This document shows positions 24,534 to 33,107 of a stretch of DNA of 64,000 nt, piece after piece. The position numbers and the translations under genes were made by a program. Origin of the DNA: Streptomyces sp. NBC_00376 (lineage in GTDB: Bacteria; Actinomycetota; Actinomycetes; Streptomycetales; Streptomycetaceae). A model generated the notes under the pieces. That model had not been told where the DNA came from. It made no database searches and worked only from the letters and a program-made list of their open reading frames with translations. Position 1 is the first letter of the stretch, and every line of letters begins with the position of its first letter. The DNA is taken from assembly GCF_036077095.1 (NCBI RefSeq), contig NZ_CP107960.1:62001-126000 (forward strand), read 5' to 3'.

Positions 24534-25510
24534 TGTTCCACCGCCTTCTCGCTGCGCTGGCGCAGCGCCACGATCACGACGGCGAGCACCGTGATGACGA
24601 TCATGAGGGCGATGCTCTGGGCCGAGGCGTAGCCGATCTTCCCGTTCAGGAACGACTCCGACAGGACCAGGTATGCGTACGTCTGCGTGTGGCCGGCCGG
24701 ACCACCGTCGGTCATCGCCAGTACCAGGTCGTAGACCCGCAGCAGTTGGACGAGCACGAGGACCACGTTGATCGTCACCGTGGGTGCCAGCATCGGCAGC
24801 ACGACCTGGCGGAACGTCTGCCAGCGTGAGGCGCCGTCGATGCGCGCCGCCTCCAGGAGCGACTCCGGGATCGTCTGCAGCCCGGCGAGGTAGAGGACCA
24901 CGTTCACGCCGAACGTCGACCAGACCACCACGAAGACGACGGCTGCGAGCGCCCACTGCGGATCGGAAAGGAACGGGACCTTGGAGCGGTGCGCCGCAGT
25001 CAGGAGCGTGTTGACCGCTCCTTCGCTGCTCAGTATCGCCGACCACAGGAAACCGATGATGACTGCGCCGAGCACGTGCGGGTAGAAGAACAGGCCCCGC
25101 AGCATAGCCTTGACGCGCCCCTCGCCGTTGAGCATGACCGCGAGGCCCAGGCCGAGGACGTTGCAGGCCACGGTGCCGACCACCGCGATCACGAGCGTGA
25201 CGTATGCCGCGTTCGCCACGCCCGGGTCGTGGAACAGCTGGACGTAGTTGTCCAGGCCGAGGGATTTGTAGCTGTCGGAGAAACCGTCCCAGTCGGTGAG
25301 GCTGAGCCGTCCGGCGACCACGACGGGGATGAGGATGAAGGCCACGACCGCCGCCAGTGCGGGGCCGACCATGAAGATGCTGGACAGGCTGCCCGCCGCG
25401 CGTACGCGCAGCGGGCGCGGGTGAGTGTGGTGAGTGCGTCGGGGGCGCTCATGGACCGGCGGGTTGTCCGACGGCCCATGAGCGGTGAGCGTCGCGTTAC
25501 TTGGGCGCAT
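24530..25510 (-). CDS. ABC sugar importer permease (MalF-type)
   Basis: 326 residues. A basic cytoplasmic N-terminus is followed by six helices. The EAA loop reads SLLEAARIDGASRWQTFRQV. The proposed ATG 25510 lies 14 bp inside the solute-binding protein gene, implying translational coupling. The extended N-terminal 40 residues are unusually Pro/His-rich, so the true start could be slightly later. Confidence 0.88.
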   Translation of the reverse strand: MRPSNATLTAHGPSDNPPVHERPRRTHHTHPRPLRVRAAGSLSSIFMVGPALAAVVAFILIPVVVAGRLSLTDWDGFSDSYKSLGLDNYVQLFHDPGVANAAYVTLVIAVVGTVACNVLGLGLAVMLNGEGRVKAMLRGLFFYPHVLGAVIIGFLWSAILSSEGAVNTLLTAAHRSKVPFLSDPQWALAAVVFVVVWSTFGVNVVLYLAGLQTIPESLLEAARIDGASRWQTFRQVVLPMLAPTVTINVVLVLVQLLRVYDLVLAMTDGGPAGHTQTYAYLVLSESFLNGKIGYASAQSIALMIVITVLAVVIVALRQRSEKAVEQ

Positions 25511-26756
25511 TCGCGGCCCACCACTTGTCCATGGCCCCCGCCACCTGATCGGCCTTTGTTCCGAGATACATGCTCTGGACCTGGGTGTTGAACTCGTCGG
25601 GGAAGCCCGCCGGGGACGAGTTGTCGCCCAGTCCCGGGCCGATCGCGACGGTCTTGCCGCCGGCCTTGTCGAGGAGCTTCGCGATGTCGTTGGTCAGCGG
25701 GGTGGCCTTGTAGCTGTACCCGGTACGGAAGTTGCCCTCCGCGCTCAGCGCCATCGTGATCGCCTTCTTGTCGCTGACCAGGTACTTCACCAGGTCTATT
25801 GCCGCGTCCGCGTGCCTGGAGCTCTTGAGCACCGAGTACGGCATGGCCGGGTTGGCCGCCTGCGGCGGCGTGGAGCCGTCGAACGTGGGGACGGGGAACA
25901 CTCCCGCGTCGATGCCCGGCTTCGCTTCGGCGAGCGAGGCCGCCAGCCAGTTGCCCATCACCATCGTCGCCGACTTGCCGGCTGTGAAGTTGTTGATCAT
26001 GTCCTGGTACTTGATGCCGTTGGCGTCCTTGGGAACCAGGCCGTCCTTGATCCAGGACTCGTAGACGCCCAGGTACTTGGCGTAGTTGCTGCCGACGAAG
26101 GTCACGGAGCCCTTGTTCCGCTTCGCGTACCACTGCGGCTCGGTGTTCATCACGTTCGGGTTGGCCATCATCAGGGCCTGCGCGCCGGTGGTCCACTCAC
26201 CACCGGTCTGCAGCGGCGTGTAACCGGCGCCCTTCAGCTTGCGCAGCGCGGCGGTGAACTCGTCAACCGTCTTGGGCGTTTTGGTGACACCAGCCTTGGC
26301 GAAGGCAGCCTTGTTGTAAAATACCAGCGACTGGAGCTGGACGCCGGTGCCAGCCATCCACGCCTTGCCGTCCAGCTTGGACGCCTCCGCGAACGGTGCG
26401 TCCTTCACCCACTGTTCGTCGGGCAGCGGCGCCATCTGTCCGGCGAGAGCCGTGTTCTGCCCGCCGGCGAGGATGTCGGGTGGGCTGCCCGCGGCCAATT
26501 GCTGCTTCAGCGTATCCTCGATGCCCCTGCCGGTGGGCGCCTCGATCGTGACCTTCACTCCGGGGTGACCGGCGACGTACCCCGCCACCAGGTCCTTGTA
26601 GAACTGCTTGGTCAGCACCGGAGTGATGTTGACCAGCATGCGGATGTTCTTGTCGCCGCCCGCTGAGTCCGAGCCGGTCGAGCAGCCCGTGAGCAGTGCG
26701 GCGGACATGGCGATGGCACCCAGCTTGACCAGGTGCCGGCGAGAACCCGAAACCAT
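25497..26756 (-). CDS. ABC sugar importer solute-binding lipoprotein
   Basis: 419 residues. A lipoprotein signal with lipobox LLTGCS (Cys at about residue 25) anchors it outside the membrane. The rest is a family 1 extracellular solute-binding protein (QFYKDLVAGYVAGHPGVKVT, then GSPPDILAGGQNTALAGQMA and FYNKAAFAKAGVTKTPKTVD). ATG 26756 has a GGAGGG ribosome site. First gene of the long fucose/uronate unit, so its ligand is probably a fucose- or uronate-containing oligosaccharide. TATCGATA-type operators lie in its promoter region. Confidence 0.88.
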   Translation of the reverse strand: MVSGSRRHLVKLGAIAMSAALLTGCSTGSDSAGGDKNIRMLVNITPVLTKQFYKDLVAGYVAGHPGVKVTIEAPTGRGIEDTLKQQLAAGSPPDILAGGQNTALAGQMAPLPDEQWVKDAPFAEASKLDGKAWMAGTGVQLQSLVFYNKAAFAKAGVTKTPKTVDEFTAALRKLKGAGYTPLQTGGEWTTGAQALMMANPNVMNTEPQWYAKRNKGSVTFVGSNYAKYLGVYESWIKDGLVPKDANGIKYQDMINNFTAGKSATMVMGNWLAASLAEAKPGIDAGVFPVPTFDGSTPPQAANPAMPYSVLKSSRHADAAIDLVKYLVSDKKAITMALSAEGNFRTGYSYKATPLTNDIAKLLDKAGGKTVAIGPGLGDNSSPAGFPDEFNTQVQSMYLGTKADQVAGAMDKWWAANAPK

Positions 26757-27093
26757 CGAACCCTCCATCGAGCGAGCTAATCGCTTATCGCTTATCGATA
26801 GCGAGCTCACCATCGAGGACCCGCCGGGCGTCGGTCAAGAGCTCCCAACGGCAGCGTTACCTGTTCGCAACCTACCCGGCAGGTCAACTCGGCTTCTTTC
26901 GGCGGGTTTTGTAAGACCCCTTGACACTCGCTACCGCCGACCCACTACTTGTCGCTCAACGATTATCGATTAGCCGGAGCATCGTGCAACGAGGGCCCGG
27001 TAGTCGAACCATCGTGCGACGAGGGCCCGGCCGGAGGCGCCGTGCGCCTGGACCGAGGGCCCGGTTCCAGTAGGCACCTACGAAAGGCACTAC
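26757..27093. promoter_or_regulatory. Divergent promoter region with GntR-type operators and 30-bp spaced repeats
   Basis: This gap separates the minus-strand importer operon from the plus-strand beta-helix gene. It holds TTATCGATAG at 26792-26801 and TTATCGATTA at 26963-26972, two copies of a TATCGAT core. It also holds three copies of CGAGGGCCCGG (26990-27000, 27020-27030, 27054-27064), the first two in a 20-bp repeat with a 30-bp period. The TATCGATA site also precedes the GntR gene at 18471. No clear -10/-35 pair can be fixed by eye. Confidence 0.6.
26792..26801. promoter_or_regulatory. Candidate operator TTATCGATAG upstream of the importer operon
   Basis: Contains the palindrome TATCGATA, 36 bp upstream of the solute-binding protein start. 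An identical decamer lies upstream of the operon's GntR gene (19182-19191). Confidence 0.55.
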
Positions 27094-29250
27094 ATGTCCA
27101 GATTCTCTCGACGTGATCTCCTCAGGGCCGCCGGGGCCGTCGGTGCCGGTGCGTCGGCAGCCCTCATCACCGGGCCGGCCTACGCCGGTACCGGTGACCG
27201 GCGAGACCGGGCCGAGGACCAGAAGTCCTTCTTCGTGGCAACGGACGGGAAGGACTCGAACCGGGGCACGCAGGCCGCGCCATTCGCGACGCCGGAGAAG
27301 GCGCGCGACGCGATCCGGGCCTGGCGGCAGGGTGCGCCGGGCCGTGCCACGGCACCGGTGACCGTCTTCCTCCGGGGCGGCACGTACCGGCGGACGCGAA
27401 GCTTCACCCTCGAAGCGCAGGACTCCGGTACGCCGGGCCGACCGGTCACCTACGCCGCCTACAACGGCGAACAGGTCCGGCTCGTCGGTGGCGTGGACCT
27501 GCCCGCTACCGGGTTCGAGGCGGTCAGCGACGAGGCGATACGCAACCGTCTCCCGGCCGGGTCACGTGACATCGTCCGCGAGTTCGACCTGAAGGCGCTC
27601 GGGATCACCGACTACGGTCAGATCGTCCAGACCGGATACGGCCTGCCGCGCACGGTCACCCCGCCCGAACTGTTCTTCAACAGCAAGGCGATGACCCTCG
27701 CCCGTTACCCGAGCACCGGGTTCCTCGCCGCCGGCCAGGTCATCGACCCGGGCGGGAACCCCCGCAGCGTCCTCGGCGACCCCGACAAGATGGCCGCCGA
27801 ATTCGCCAAGGGCGCCACGTTCAAGTACACCGACCCCCGGCCGTCGACCTGGACCGACACCAGTGACGTGTGGATGCAGGGCTACTGGTTCTACGAGTGG
27901 GCCGACGGCAACCTTCAGATCAAGGCGATCGACCCGGCGGCGCAGACGGTCTCCACCAAGACTGCCAGCATGTACAGCGTCAAGGCGGGCCAGCGCTACT
28001 ACTACTACAACGTGCTTGAGGAACTCGACTCGCCGGGCGAGTGGTACCTCGACCGGGCCACCGGGAAGCTGTACCTGTACCCGCCGGGTGACCTGACCGG
28101 TGCGTCGGTGCAGCTGTCGCTGCTCGCCGACCCGATGGCCGTCCTCAACGGCTGCTCGAACGTCACGTTCTCGAACCTCATGTTCGAAGGGTCGCGCGGC
28201 GACGGCATCGTCATCACCGACGGCACGTCCAACACGGTCACGGACTGCACCCTGCGGCTCCTGGGCGGTCGCGCGGTCACGATCGGTGATGCGAGTGTCT
28301 CGGCCGGCCCGCACGGCGGATCGGGGAACGAGGTCCGCGGCTGCCACATCCAGGCCACCGGCCAGGGTGGCATCGCCCTCGCCGGCGGTGACCGGGCCAC
28401 CCTCACCCCGGCGCGCAACCGGGCGGTCGGCAACGAGATCCACGACTACAGCCGCCTCCAGCTGACGTACAGCCCCGCGGTCGAACTCGCCGGTGTCGGA
28501 AACCACGTCGCCAACAACCACATCTACGATGCGCCGCACGTCGCCATCCTCTTCCGCGGCAACGACCACGTGATCGAGTACAACGAGATCAACGATGTGG
28601 TGAAGGAGACCAACGACGCCGGCGCCATCTACGCGGGCCGGGAGTGGACCGGACGCGGCACGGTCATCCGCTACAACTTCCTGCACGACATCGTCGGCAG
28701 CGGCGGATCCCACTTCGCCTCGGGCGTCTACCTCGACGACTGCTTCTGCGGAACGACGGTGTTCGGCAACATCTTCTACAAGGTCGACACCGCCTTCCAG
28801 ATCGGCGGCGGCCGGGACAACGTCATCAGCAACAACATCATGCTGTCGTCGGGCCGTTCGGTGACGCTCGACGAACGAGGTCTCAACTGGGCGGCGCAGA
28901 ACGTGGCACCCGGCGGCGCGTGGGGGATGTACGACCTGCTGGCCGCCGTTCCGTACCAGAAGGAGCCATGGCGGTCGCGCTATCCGAACCTCGTGGACAT
29001 CGCCGACGATCAGCCGGCGTACCCGAAGTACAACGTCGTCGAGTACAACGCGCTCTGCACCGTCGCCGCGCTGGACATCGCCCCTTCCGCGCGCACGTAC
29101 GGAACGGTTGACCACAATCTGACACTCACTGCCGACCCCGGCGTAGTGACAGTCGTGGACGGGAAGCCGACCCTGGGCAACGACGACCTGATCGCCGCTC
29201 AACTCCCCGGCTACCAGCGGATACCCATGAACCGGATCGGGCGCTCGTGA
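27094..29250 (+). CDS. Tat-exported right-handed beta-helix protein, possible GH141-type glycosidase
   Basis: 718 residues. A twin-arginine signal (FSRRDLLRAAGAVGAGASAA) ends near residue 31. Then FFVATDGKDSNRGTQAAPFA and TPEKARDAIR, an opening shared by parallel beta-helix enzymes including GH141, and helix turns at about residues 350-600 with NTVTDCTLR, NEVRGCHIQAT, GNHVANNHIYDAP, HVIEYNEINDV, TVIRYNFLHDI and NVISNNIML. Characterised GH141 members include alpha-L-fucosidase, which would suit the neighbouring L-fucose oxidation genes. The family call is inferred; a polysaccharide lyase is the alternative. Confidence 0.65.
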   Translation: MSRFSRRDLLRAAGAVGAGASAALITGPAYAGTGDRRDRAEDQKSFFVATDGKDSNRGTQAAPFATPEKARDAIRAWRQGAPGRATAPVTVFLRGGTYRRTRSFTLEAQDSGTPGRPVTYAAYNGEQVRLVGGVDLPATGFEAVSDEAIRNRLPAGSRDIVREFDLKALGITDYGQIVQTGYGLPRTVTPPELFFNSKAMTLARYPSTGFLAAGQVIDPGGNPRSVLGDPDKMAAEFAKGATFKYTDPRPSTWTDTSDVWMQGYWFYEWADGNLQIKAIDPAAQTVSTKTASMYSVKAGQRYYYYNVLEELDSPGEWYLDRATGKLYLYPPGDLTGASVQLSLLADPMAVLNGCSNVTFSNLMFEGSRGDGIVITDGTSNTVTDCTLRLLGGRAVTIGDASVSAGPHGGSGNEVRGCHIQATGQGGIALAGGDRATLTPARNRAVGNEIHDYSRLQLTYSPAVELAGVGNHVANNHIYDAPHVAILFRGNDHVIEYNEINDVVKETNDAGAIYAGREWTGRGTVIRYNFLHDIVGSGGSHFASGVYLDDCFCGTTVFGNIFYKVDTAFQIGGGRDNVISNNIMLSSGRSVTLDERGLNWAAQNVAPGGAWGMYDLLAAVPYQKEPWRSRYPNLVDIADDQPAYPKYNVVEYNALCTVAALDIAPSARTYGTVDHNLTLTADPGVVTVVDGKPTLGNDDLIAAQLPGYQRIPMNRIGRS

Positions 29251-29299
29251 CCCGCACGGCCGAGAGCGGCGGGGCAGGGAGCCGGCCGGCCAAAGCCAG

Positions 29300-29326
29300 T
29301 AGATAAATTAGTAATTAATCTTGACG
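29300..29326 (+). promoter_or_regulatory. AT-rich operator/promoter candidate before the galactose unit
   Basis: In otherwise GC-rich DNA, TAGATAAATTAGTAATTAAT is followed by TTGACG (29321-29326), a -35-like hexamer. It contains inverted ATTA/TAAT elements. Located 180 bp upstream of the SDR start, a reasonable place for binding by the GntR regulator at 30338. The -10 box is not clear. Confidence 0.4.
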
Positions 29327-29362
29327 GTGGCCCGGTTGCCCCGTCAGTCTGTATCAGCCGGA

Positions 29363-29401
29363 CGAGGGCCCGGCCGCCTGGGTCAGGAGGCCGGGCCCTC
29401 G
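29363..29401. terminator. Strong hairpin between the beta-helix gene and the galactose unit
   Basis: CGAGGGCCCGGCC pairs perfectly with GGCCGGGCCCTCG (13 bp), and the 13-nt loop holds a CCTG-ggt-CAGG mini-stem. It could end transcription of the beta-helix gene (stop 29250). It also lies downstream of the promoter-like TTGACG, so it could act as an attenuator. Its arm matches the CGAGGGCCCGG boxes at 26990-27064. Confidence 0.7.
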
Positions 29402-29508
29402 TTCCGTGGGCGCGCATGCGGAGTCGCAGGCACACCTCAGCACAGCGTCCGAACGGCGCCACCGGCGGAATCGCCGACAGCTTCACCACCCGAGGAGCCG
29501 ACAGCCCC

Positions 29509-30267
29509 ATGAACGGAAACACCCGCTTCGCCGACAAGGTGGCAGTGGTCACCGGAGCCGCGTCGGGCATCGGCGCGGCCACCGCCGAACGGCTCGCCGC
29601 CGAAGGCGCCGCGGTGATCCTCGCCGACATCGCCGAGGACGCGGGCAAGCGTGTCGCCGCGAGCATCCGAGCAGCGGGCGGCCGGGCCCTCTTCATCAGC
29701 ACGGACGTCGCGGACGAGGGCGGCTGGGGGCGGATCGTCTCCGCGGCGCACACCTTCGGCCCCGTCGACGTCCTGGTGAGCAACGCCTTCACGGTCGACG
29801 TCACCCCCGCGCACGAGATGACCATCACCTCGTGGGAGCGCCAGCTCGCAGTGAACCTCACCGGAGCGTTCCTCGGCTTCCGTGCGGTCCTGCCCGATCT
29901 GCGCGAACGCCACGGCGCCGTGGTGCTCACCTCCTCGGTCCACGCCCACAAAGGCATCCCCGGACATCCCGCGTACGCGGCGTCCAAGGGCGCGCTGCTC
30001 TCTCTGTGCGGACAACTGGCGGTGGAGTACGGACCTGAGGTGCGAGTCAACACGGTCCTGCCCGGCCCCATCCTCACCGGGGCATGGGACCGGGTCTCGG
30101 AGGAGGACCGGAGGCAGAGCATCACCGAGACTGCCGCCAAGCGTTTCGGTACTCCCCAGGAGGCTGCGGCGGCGATTGCGTTTCTCGCCGCCGACGAGGC
30201 GTCCTACATCACGGGATCGAGCCTGCTGGTGGACGGCGGCTGGTCCGTCGTCAAGGCCTCGGCCTGA
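29509..30267 (+). CDS. SDR-family oxidoreductase, possible D-galactose 1-dehydrogenase
   Basis: A 252-residue classical SDR: VAVVTGAASGIGAATAERLA (TGxxxGIG cofactor site), then LADIAEDAGK (Asp after beta-2 favours NAD), TSSVHAHKG (catalytic Ser), YAASKGALL (YxxxK) and the ending SYITGSSLLVDGGWSVV. ATG 29509 is taken because it starts the domain. As the first gene of a galactonate operon it could oxidise D-galactose to galactonolactone. A 2-keto-3-deoxy sugar-acid dehydrogenase role cannot be excluded. Confidence 0.65.
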   Translation: MNGNTRFADKVAVVTGAASGIGAATAERLAAEGAAVILADIAEDAGKRVAASIRAAGGRALFISTDVADEGGWGRIVSAAHTFGPVDVLVSNAFTVDVTPAHEMTITSWERQLAVNLTGAFLGFRAVLPDLRERHGAVVLTSSVHAHKGIPGHPAYAASKGALLSLCGQLAVEYGPEVRVNTVLPGPILTGAWDRVSEEDRRQSITETAAKRFGTPQEAAAAIAFLAADEASYITGSSLLVDGGWSVVKASA

Positions 30268-30337
30268 CCGTCTCCGTACCCATCGCACAGGACCTGACCG
30301 TCTCCGTATTCAACGCACACCAGAAAGGCACACAGAC

Positions 30338-31081
30338 ATGACGCCATACGCGCGCCGCGGAGTGCACGGCCAGACCGTGGAGACTCTCGCGCGCCGGGTG
30401 CTGAGCGGCGAGATCCCCGAAGGAGCGACGCTCGATCTCGTGGCGTTGCAGGATGAGTTGGACGTCAGCCTGACCGCCTTGCGGGAATCCCTGAAGGTCC
30501 TCGCCGCCAAGGGGATGGTCGACGCGCGCCAGAAACGCGGCACCTTCGTCAGAGCCCGCGCCGACTGGAACCTCCTCGACGCGGACGTGCTGCGCTGGCA
30601 GTTCGCGGGTGGCACCGACTCCGGCACCGATCCGGCACTGCTGTACAACCTCGGTGAGGTGCGCGGCATCATCGAGCCGGCCGCTGTCCGGCTGGCCGCC
30701 GCCCGCCGCACCGATTCCGACCTGGACGCACTCGAAGCGGCCCTCGCCGCGATGGGTGAGCAGGAGGGCGGCGCGGCCCACGCGGTCGAGGCGGACCTCG
30801 CCTTCCACCGCGCGCTCCTCGCGGCCACCCACAACGAATTGCTCGAACGCATGGAGATGGTCATCGAGTCGGGCCTCGCGCACCGCGACGAGATCGTGCA
30901 CAGTTCGCCGCACGGCGAGGACCCCGTACCCAGTCACCGGGCTGTGCTTGACGCCGTACGCGACCAGGACCCGGTCGCTGCCGAACGCGCCATGCGGGCC
31001 CTGCTCGACCAGGCCGTACGCGACCTCGACCGGGCCCACGGCACCCGGCCGGCCATCGACGAGGGGACCGCGAACCGGTGA
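30338..31081 (+). CDS. GntR-family (FadR/FCD-type) regulator of the galactonate unit
   Basis: 247 residues from ATG 30338. The winged helix is VETLARRVLSGEIPEGATLD, then LDVSLTALRESLKVLAAKGM and VDARQKRGTFVR. The FCD domain has EVRGIIEPAAVRLAAARR, AVEADLAFHRALLAATHNEL and PVPSHRAVLDAV. It resembles the DgoR group of galactonate-responsive repressors. Its end overlaps dgoD (GTGA), placing it inside the operon it probably controls. Confidence 0.82.
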   Translation: MTPYARRGVHGQTVETLARRVLSGEIPEGATLDLVALQDELDVSLTALRESLKVLAAKGMVDARQKRGTFVRARADWNLLDADVLRWQFAGGTDSGTDPALLYNLGEVRGIIEPAAVRLAAARRTDSDLDALEAALAAMGEQEGGAAHAVEADLAFHRALLAATHNELLERMEMVIESGLAHRDEIVHSSPHGEDPVPSHRAVLDAVRDQDPVAAERAMRALLDQAVRDLDRAHGTRPAIDEGTANR

Positions 31082-32223
31082 AGATCACTCGCATCGAGAC
31101 CTTCCTCGTACCGCCACGCTGGCTGTTCTGCCGGATCGATACCGACGAGGGCGTCGTCGGCTGGGGGGAACCCGTCGTCGAGGGCCGGGCCGAGGTCGTA
31201 CGCGCCGCCGTCGATGTCCTCGCCGAATACCTGATCGGCCAGGACCCGCTGCGCATCCAGGACCACTGGCAGGTGCTCAGCAAGGGCGGCTTCTACCGGG
31301 GCGGCCCGATACTCTCCAGCGCCGTCGCCGGTATCGACCAGGCCTTGTGGGACATTGCCGGCAAGGCGTACGGCGCCCCGGTGTACGCGTTGCTCGGCGG
31401 TCCGGTCCGCGACGAGGTGCGGGTCTACGCCTGGGTCGGCGGCGACGAACCCGCCCAGCTCACCGAAGAGATCACCGCCCAGGTCGAGGCCGGCTTCACC
31501 GCCGTCAAGATGAACGCGGCGGGTCGCACCACCCCCCTCGCGACCCCTGCCGAGACCACCGCCGTCGTCGATCGGGTGACCGCCGCCCGTGCGGTCCTCG
31601 GCCCCGGCCGCGATGTGGCCATCGACATGCACGGCAGATTCGGACCGGCCGGCGCCCGCCGGGTCCTGCACGCCATCGAACCGCTGCACCCACTGTTCGT
31701 GGAGGAACCGCTCCTTCCCGAACAGGGGCACCTGCTGCCCGCCCTCGTCGGCGCCACCTCCGTACCCATCGCCACCGGCGAACGGCTTTACGGGCGGGCC
31801 GATTTCCTGCCCGCCCTCACGGCCGGCATCGCGGTCGCCCAGCCGGACCTCGCGCACGCCGGAGGCATCTCCGAGGTCCACCGCATCGCCTCGCTCGCCG
31901 AGACCTACGGTGCACAACTCGCCCCGCACTGCCCCCTCGGCCCGATCGCACTCGCCGCCAGTCTCCAGATCGCCTTCTCCACCCCGAACTTCCTCATCCA
32001 GGAGCAGAGCCGGGGCATCCACTACAACAAGGACGCCGACCTGCTGTCGTACGTCGTCGACACCGACCCGTTCCGCTTCGTCGGCGGACGGGCGCGGCGC
32101 ACGGGACAGCCGGGGCTCGGTATCACCGTCGACGAGAAAGCCGTACGCGCGGCCGACCGGACAGGACACGCCTGGCGCAACCCGGTGTGGCGGCACGACG
32201 ACGGCGCCTTCGCCGAGTGGTGA
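31078..32223 (+). CDS. dgoD: D-galactonate dehydratase (enolase superfamily)
   Basis: 381 residues converting D-galactonate to 2-keto-3-deoxy-D-galactonate. The N-terminus MKITRIETFLVPPRWLFCRI, then DTDEGVVGWGEPVVEGRA, is diagnostic of DgoD. Catalytic and metal residues include Lys in TAVKMNAAG, AIDMHGRF (Asp, His), FVEEPLLPE (Glu), ATGERLYGRAD (Glu), QPDLAHAGGI and the His in LAPHCPLGPIALAA. Length fits the family. Starts at GTG 31078, overlapping the regulator stop. Confidence 0.92.
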   Translation: MKITRIETFLVPPRWLFCRIDTDEGVVGWGEPVVEGRAEVVRAAVDVLAEYLIGQDPLRIQDHWQVLSKGGFYRGGPILSSAVAGIDQALWDIAGKAYGAPVYALLGGPVRDEVRVYAWVGGDEPAQLTEEITAQVEAGFTAVKMNAAGRTTPLATPAETTAVVDRVTAARAVLGPGRDVAIDMHGRFGPAGARRVLHAIEPLHPLFVEEPLLPEQGHLLPALVGATSVPIATGERLYGRADFLPALTAGIAVAQPDLAHAGGISEVHRIASLAETYGAQLAPHCPLGPIALAASLQIAFSTPNFLIQEQSRGIHYNKDADLLSYVVDTDPFRFVGGRARRTGQPGLGITVDEKAVRAADRTGHAWRNPVWRHDDGAFAEW

Positions 32224-32228
32224 GCGCC

Positions 32229-33107
32229 ATGACTCCGCTGCTGATCGAGACCGACCCGGCCCACGGCGGACGGTGGACGTCCCTGCGGGCGGCCGGACGC
32301 GAATGGCTCTGGCACCGCGACGAGCCACGCCGCCCCGGTGCCATTCCGGGTGACGCCTTCGCCGACGCCGGTGGACTGGAGGAATGCGTACCGACCGTAC
32401 GAGGCACACCCGACCACGGCGATGCCTGGACCCGGCCCTGGCAGTGGGCCGATGGCACCGAGTCCGTCGACTGCCCGGACTTCCGGCTCAGCCGCCGGAT
32501 TCGCAGCGACGGGGGCGGCGCAGTGGCCGACTACCGGCTCACGGCCGAACCCGGCTACCGCTTCCTGTGGGCCGCGCACGCGCTGTTCGATCTCTCGGAG
32601 CAGGCCCATATCGGGATCAGCGACGGCACGCCGACCCGCTTCTATCCCGACAGCGGCGCCCGGTGGATTCCCTGCTCCTGGCCGTCGCAGCCCGGGCGGA
32701 CGGAAGGGCTCGACCGTCTCGGGCCGGATGACGGGACGGCCGTCGGCGCCATCGTCGACACCCCGCAGGTGTACGTCCGCGACGGCGCGGCCACGTTGCG
32801 CATGGCCGTCGAGGCCGAAGGCCAGCCGGTGTCCGTGGCGCTGTGGCGCAACCTCGGCGGCTTCCCCGAGCAGGTGCCGTACCGGTCCGTAGGGGTCGAG
32901 CCCATGCTCGGCCGGGTCTTCGACCTGGCGGCCGCGCGGGACGGGGACGCCGCGTGCGTTCCGCACAGCGGCGAGGTCCGCTGGCGTCTCACCCTGGCTG
33001 CGCAGGCACCGGAGCCGTGGACACAACCAGCGCCACAGACGGAGCCGGAAACCGACACGGCACCGGAAGACACAGACAGGAAGGGAACTCACACGTGGAT
33101 CTGCTGA
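32229..33107 (+). CDS. Aldose 1-epimerase-like (mutarotase fold) protein
   Basis: About 292 residues. A beta-sandwich mutarotase-like fold is suggested by TPLLIETDPAHGGRWTSLRA, GREWLWHRDEPRRPG, GLEECVPTV, FLWAAHALFDLS, IPCSWPSQPGR and SVALWRNLGGFPEQVPYRSV, as in galactose mutarotase-superfamily proteins. It probably interconverts anomers of the sugar entering the pathway. The start may be GTG 32220, which overlaps the dgoD stop. The last 30 residues (acidic and Pro-rich) overlap the next gene by 13 bp. Confidence 0.65.
   Translation: MTPLLIETDPAHGGRWTSLRAAGREWLWHRDEPRRPGAIPGDAFADAGGLEECVPTVRGTPDHGDAWTRPWQWADGTESVDCPDFRLSRRIRSDGGGAVADYRLTAEPGYRFLWAAHALFDLSEQAHIGISDGTPTRFYPDSGARWIPCSWPSQPGRTEGLDRLGPDDGTAVGAIVDTPQVYVRDGAATLRMAVEAEGQPVSVALWRNLGGFPEQVPYRSVGVEPMLGRVFDLAAARDGDAACVPHSGEVRWRLTLAAQAPEPWTQPAPQTEPETDTAPEDTDRKGTHTWIC

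Noticed and set aside
26981-27064. Possible CRISPR array from the 30-bp spaced repeats
   Set aside because: Only two good copies and one poor copy, 10-bp spacers and no cas genes.
27562-29202. Minus-strand 546-codon frame opposite the beta-helix gene
   Set aside because: Antisense shadow; the plus strand has a Tat signal and beta-helix repeats.
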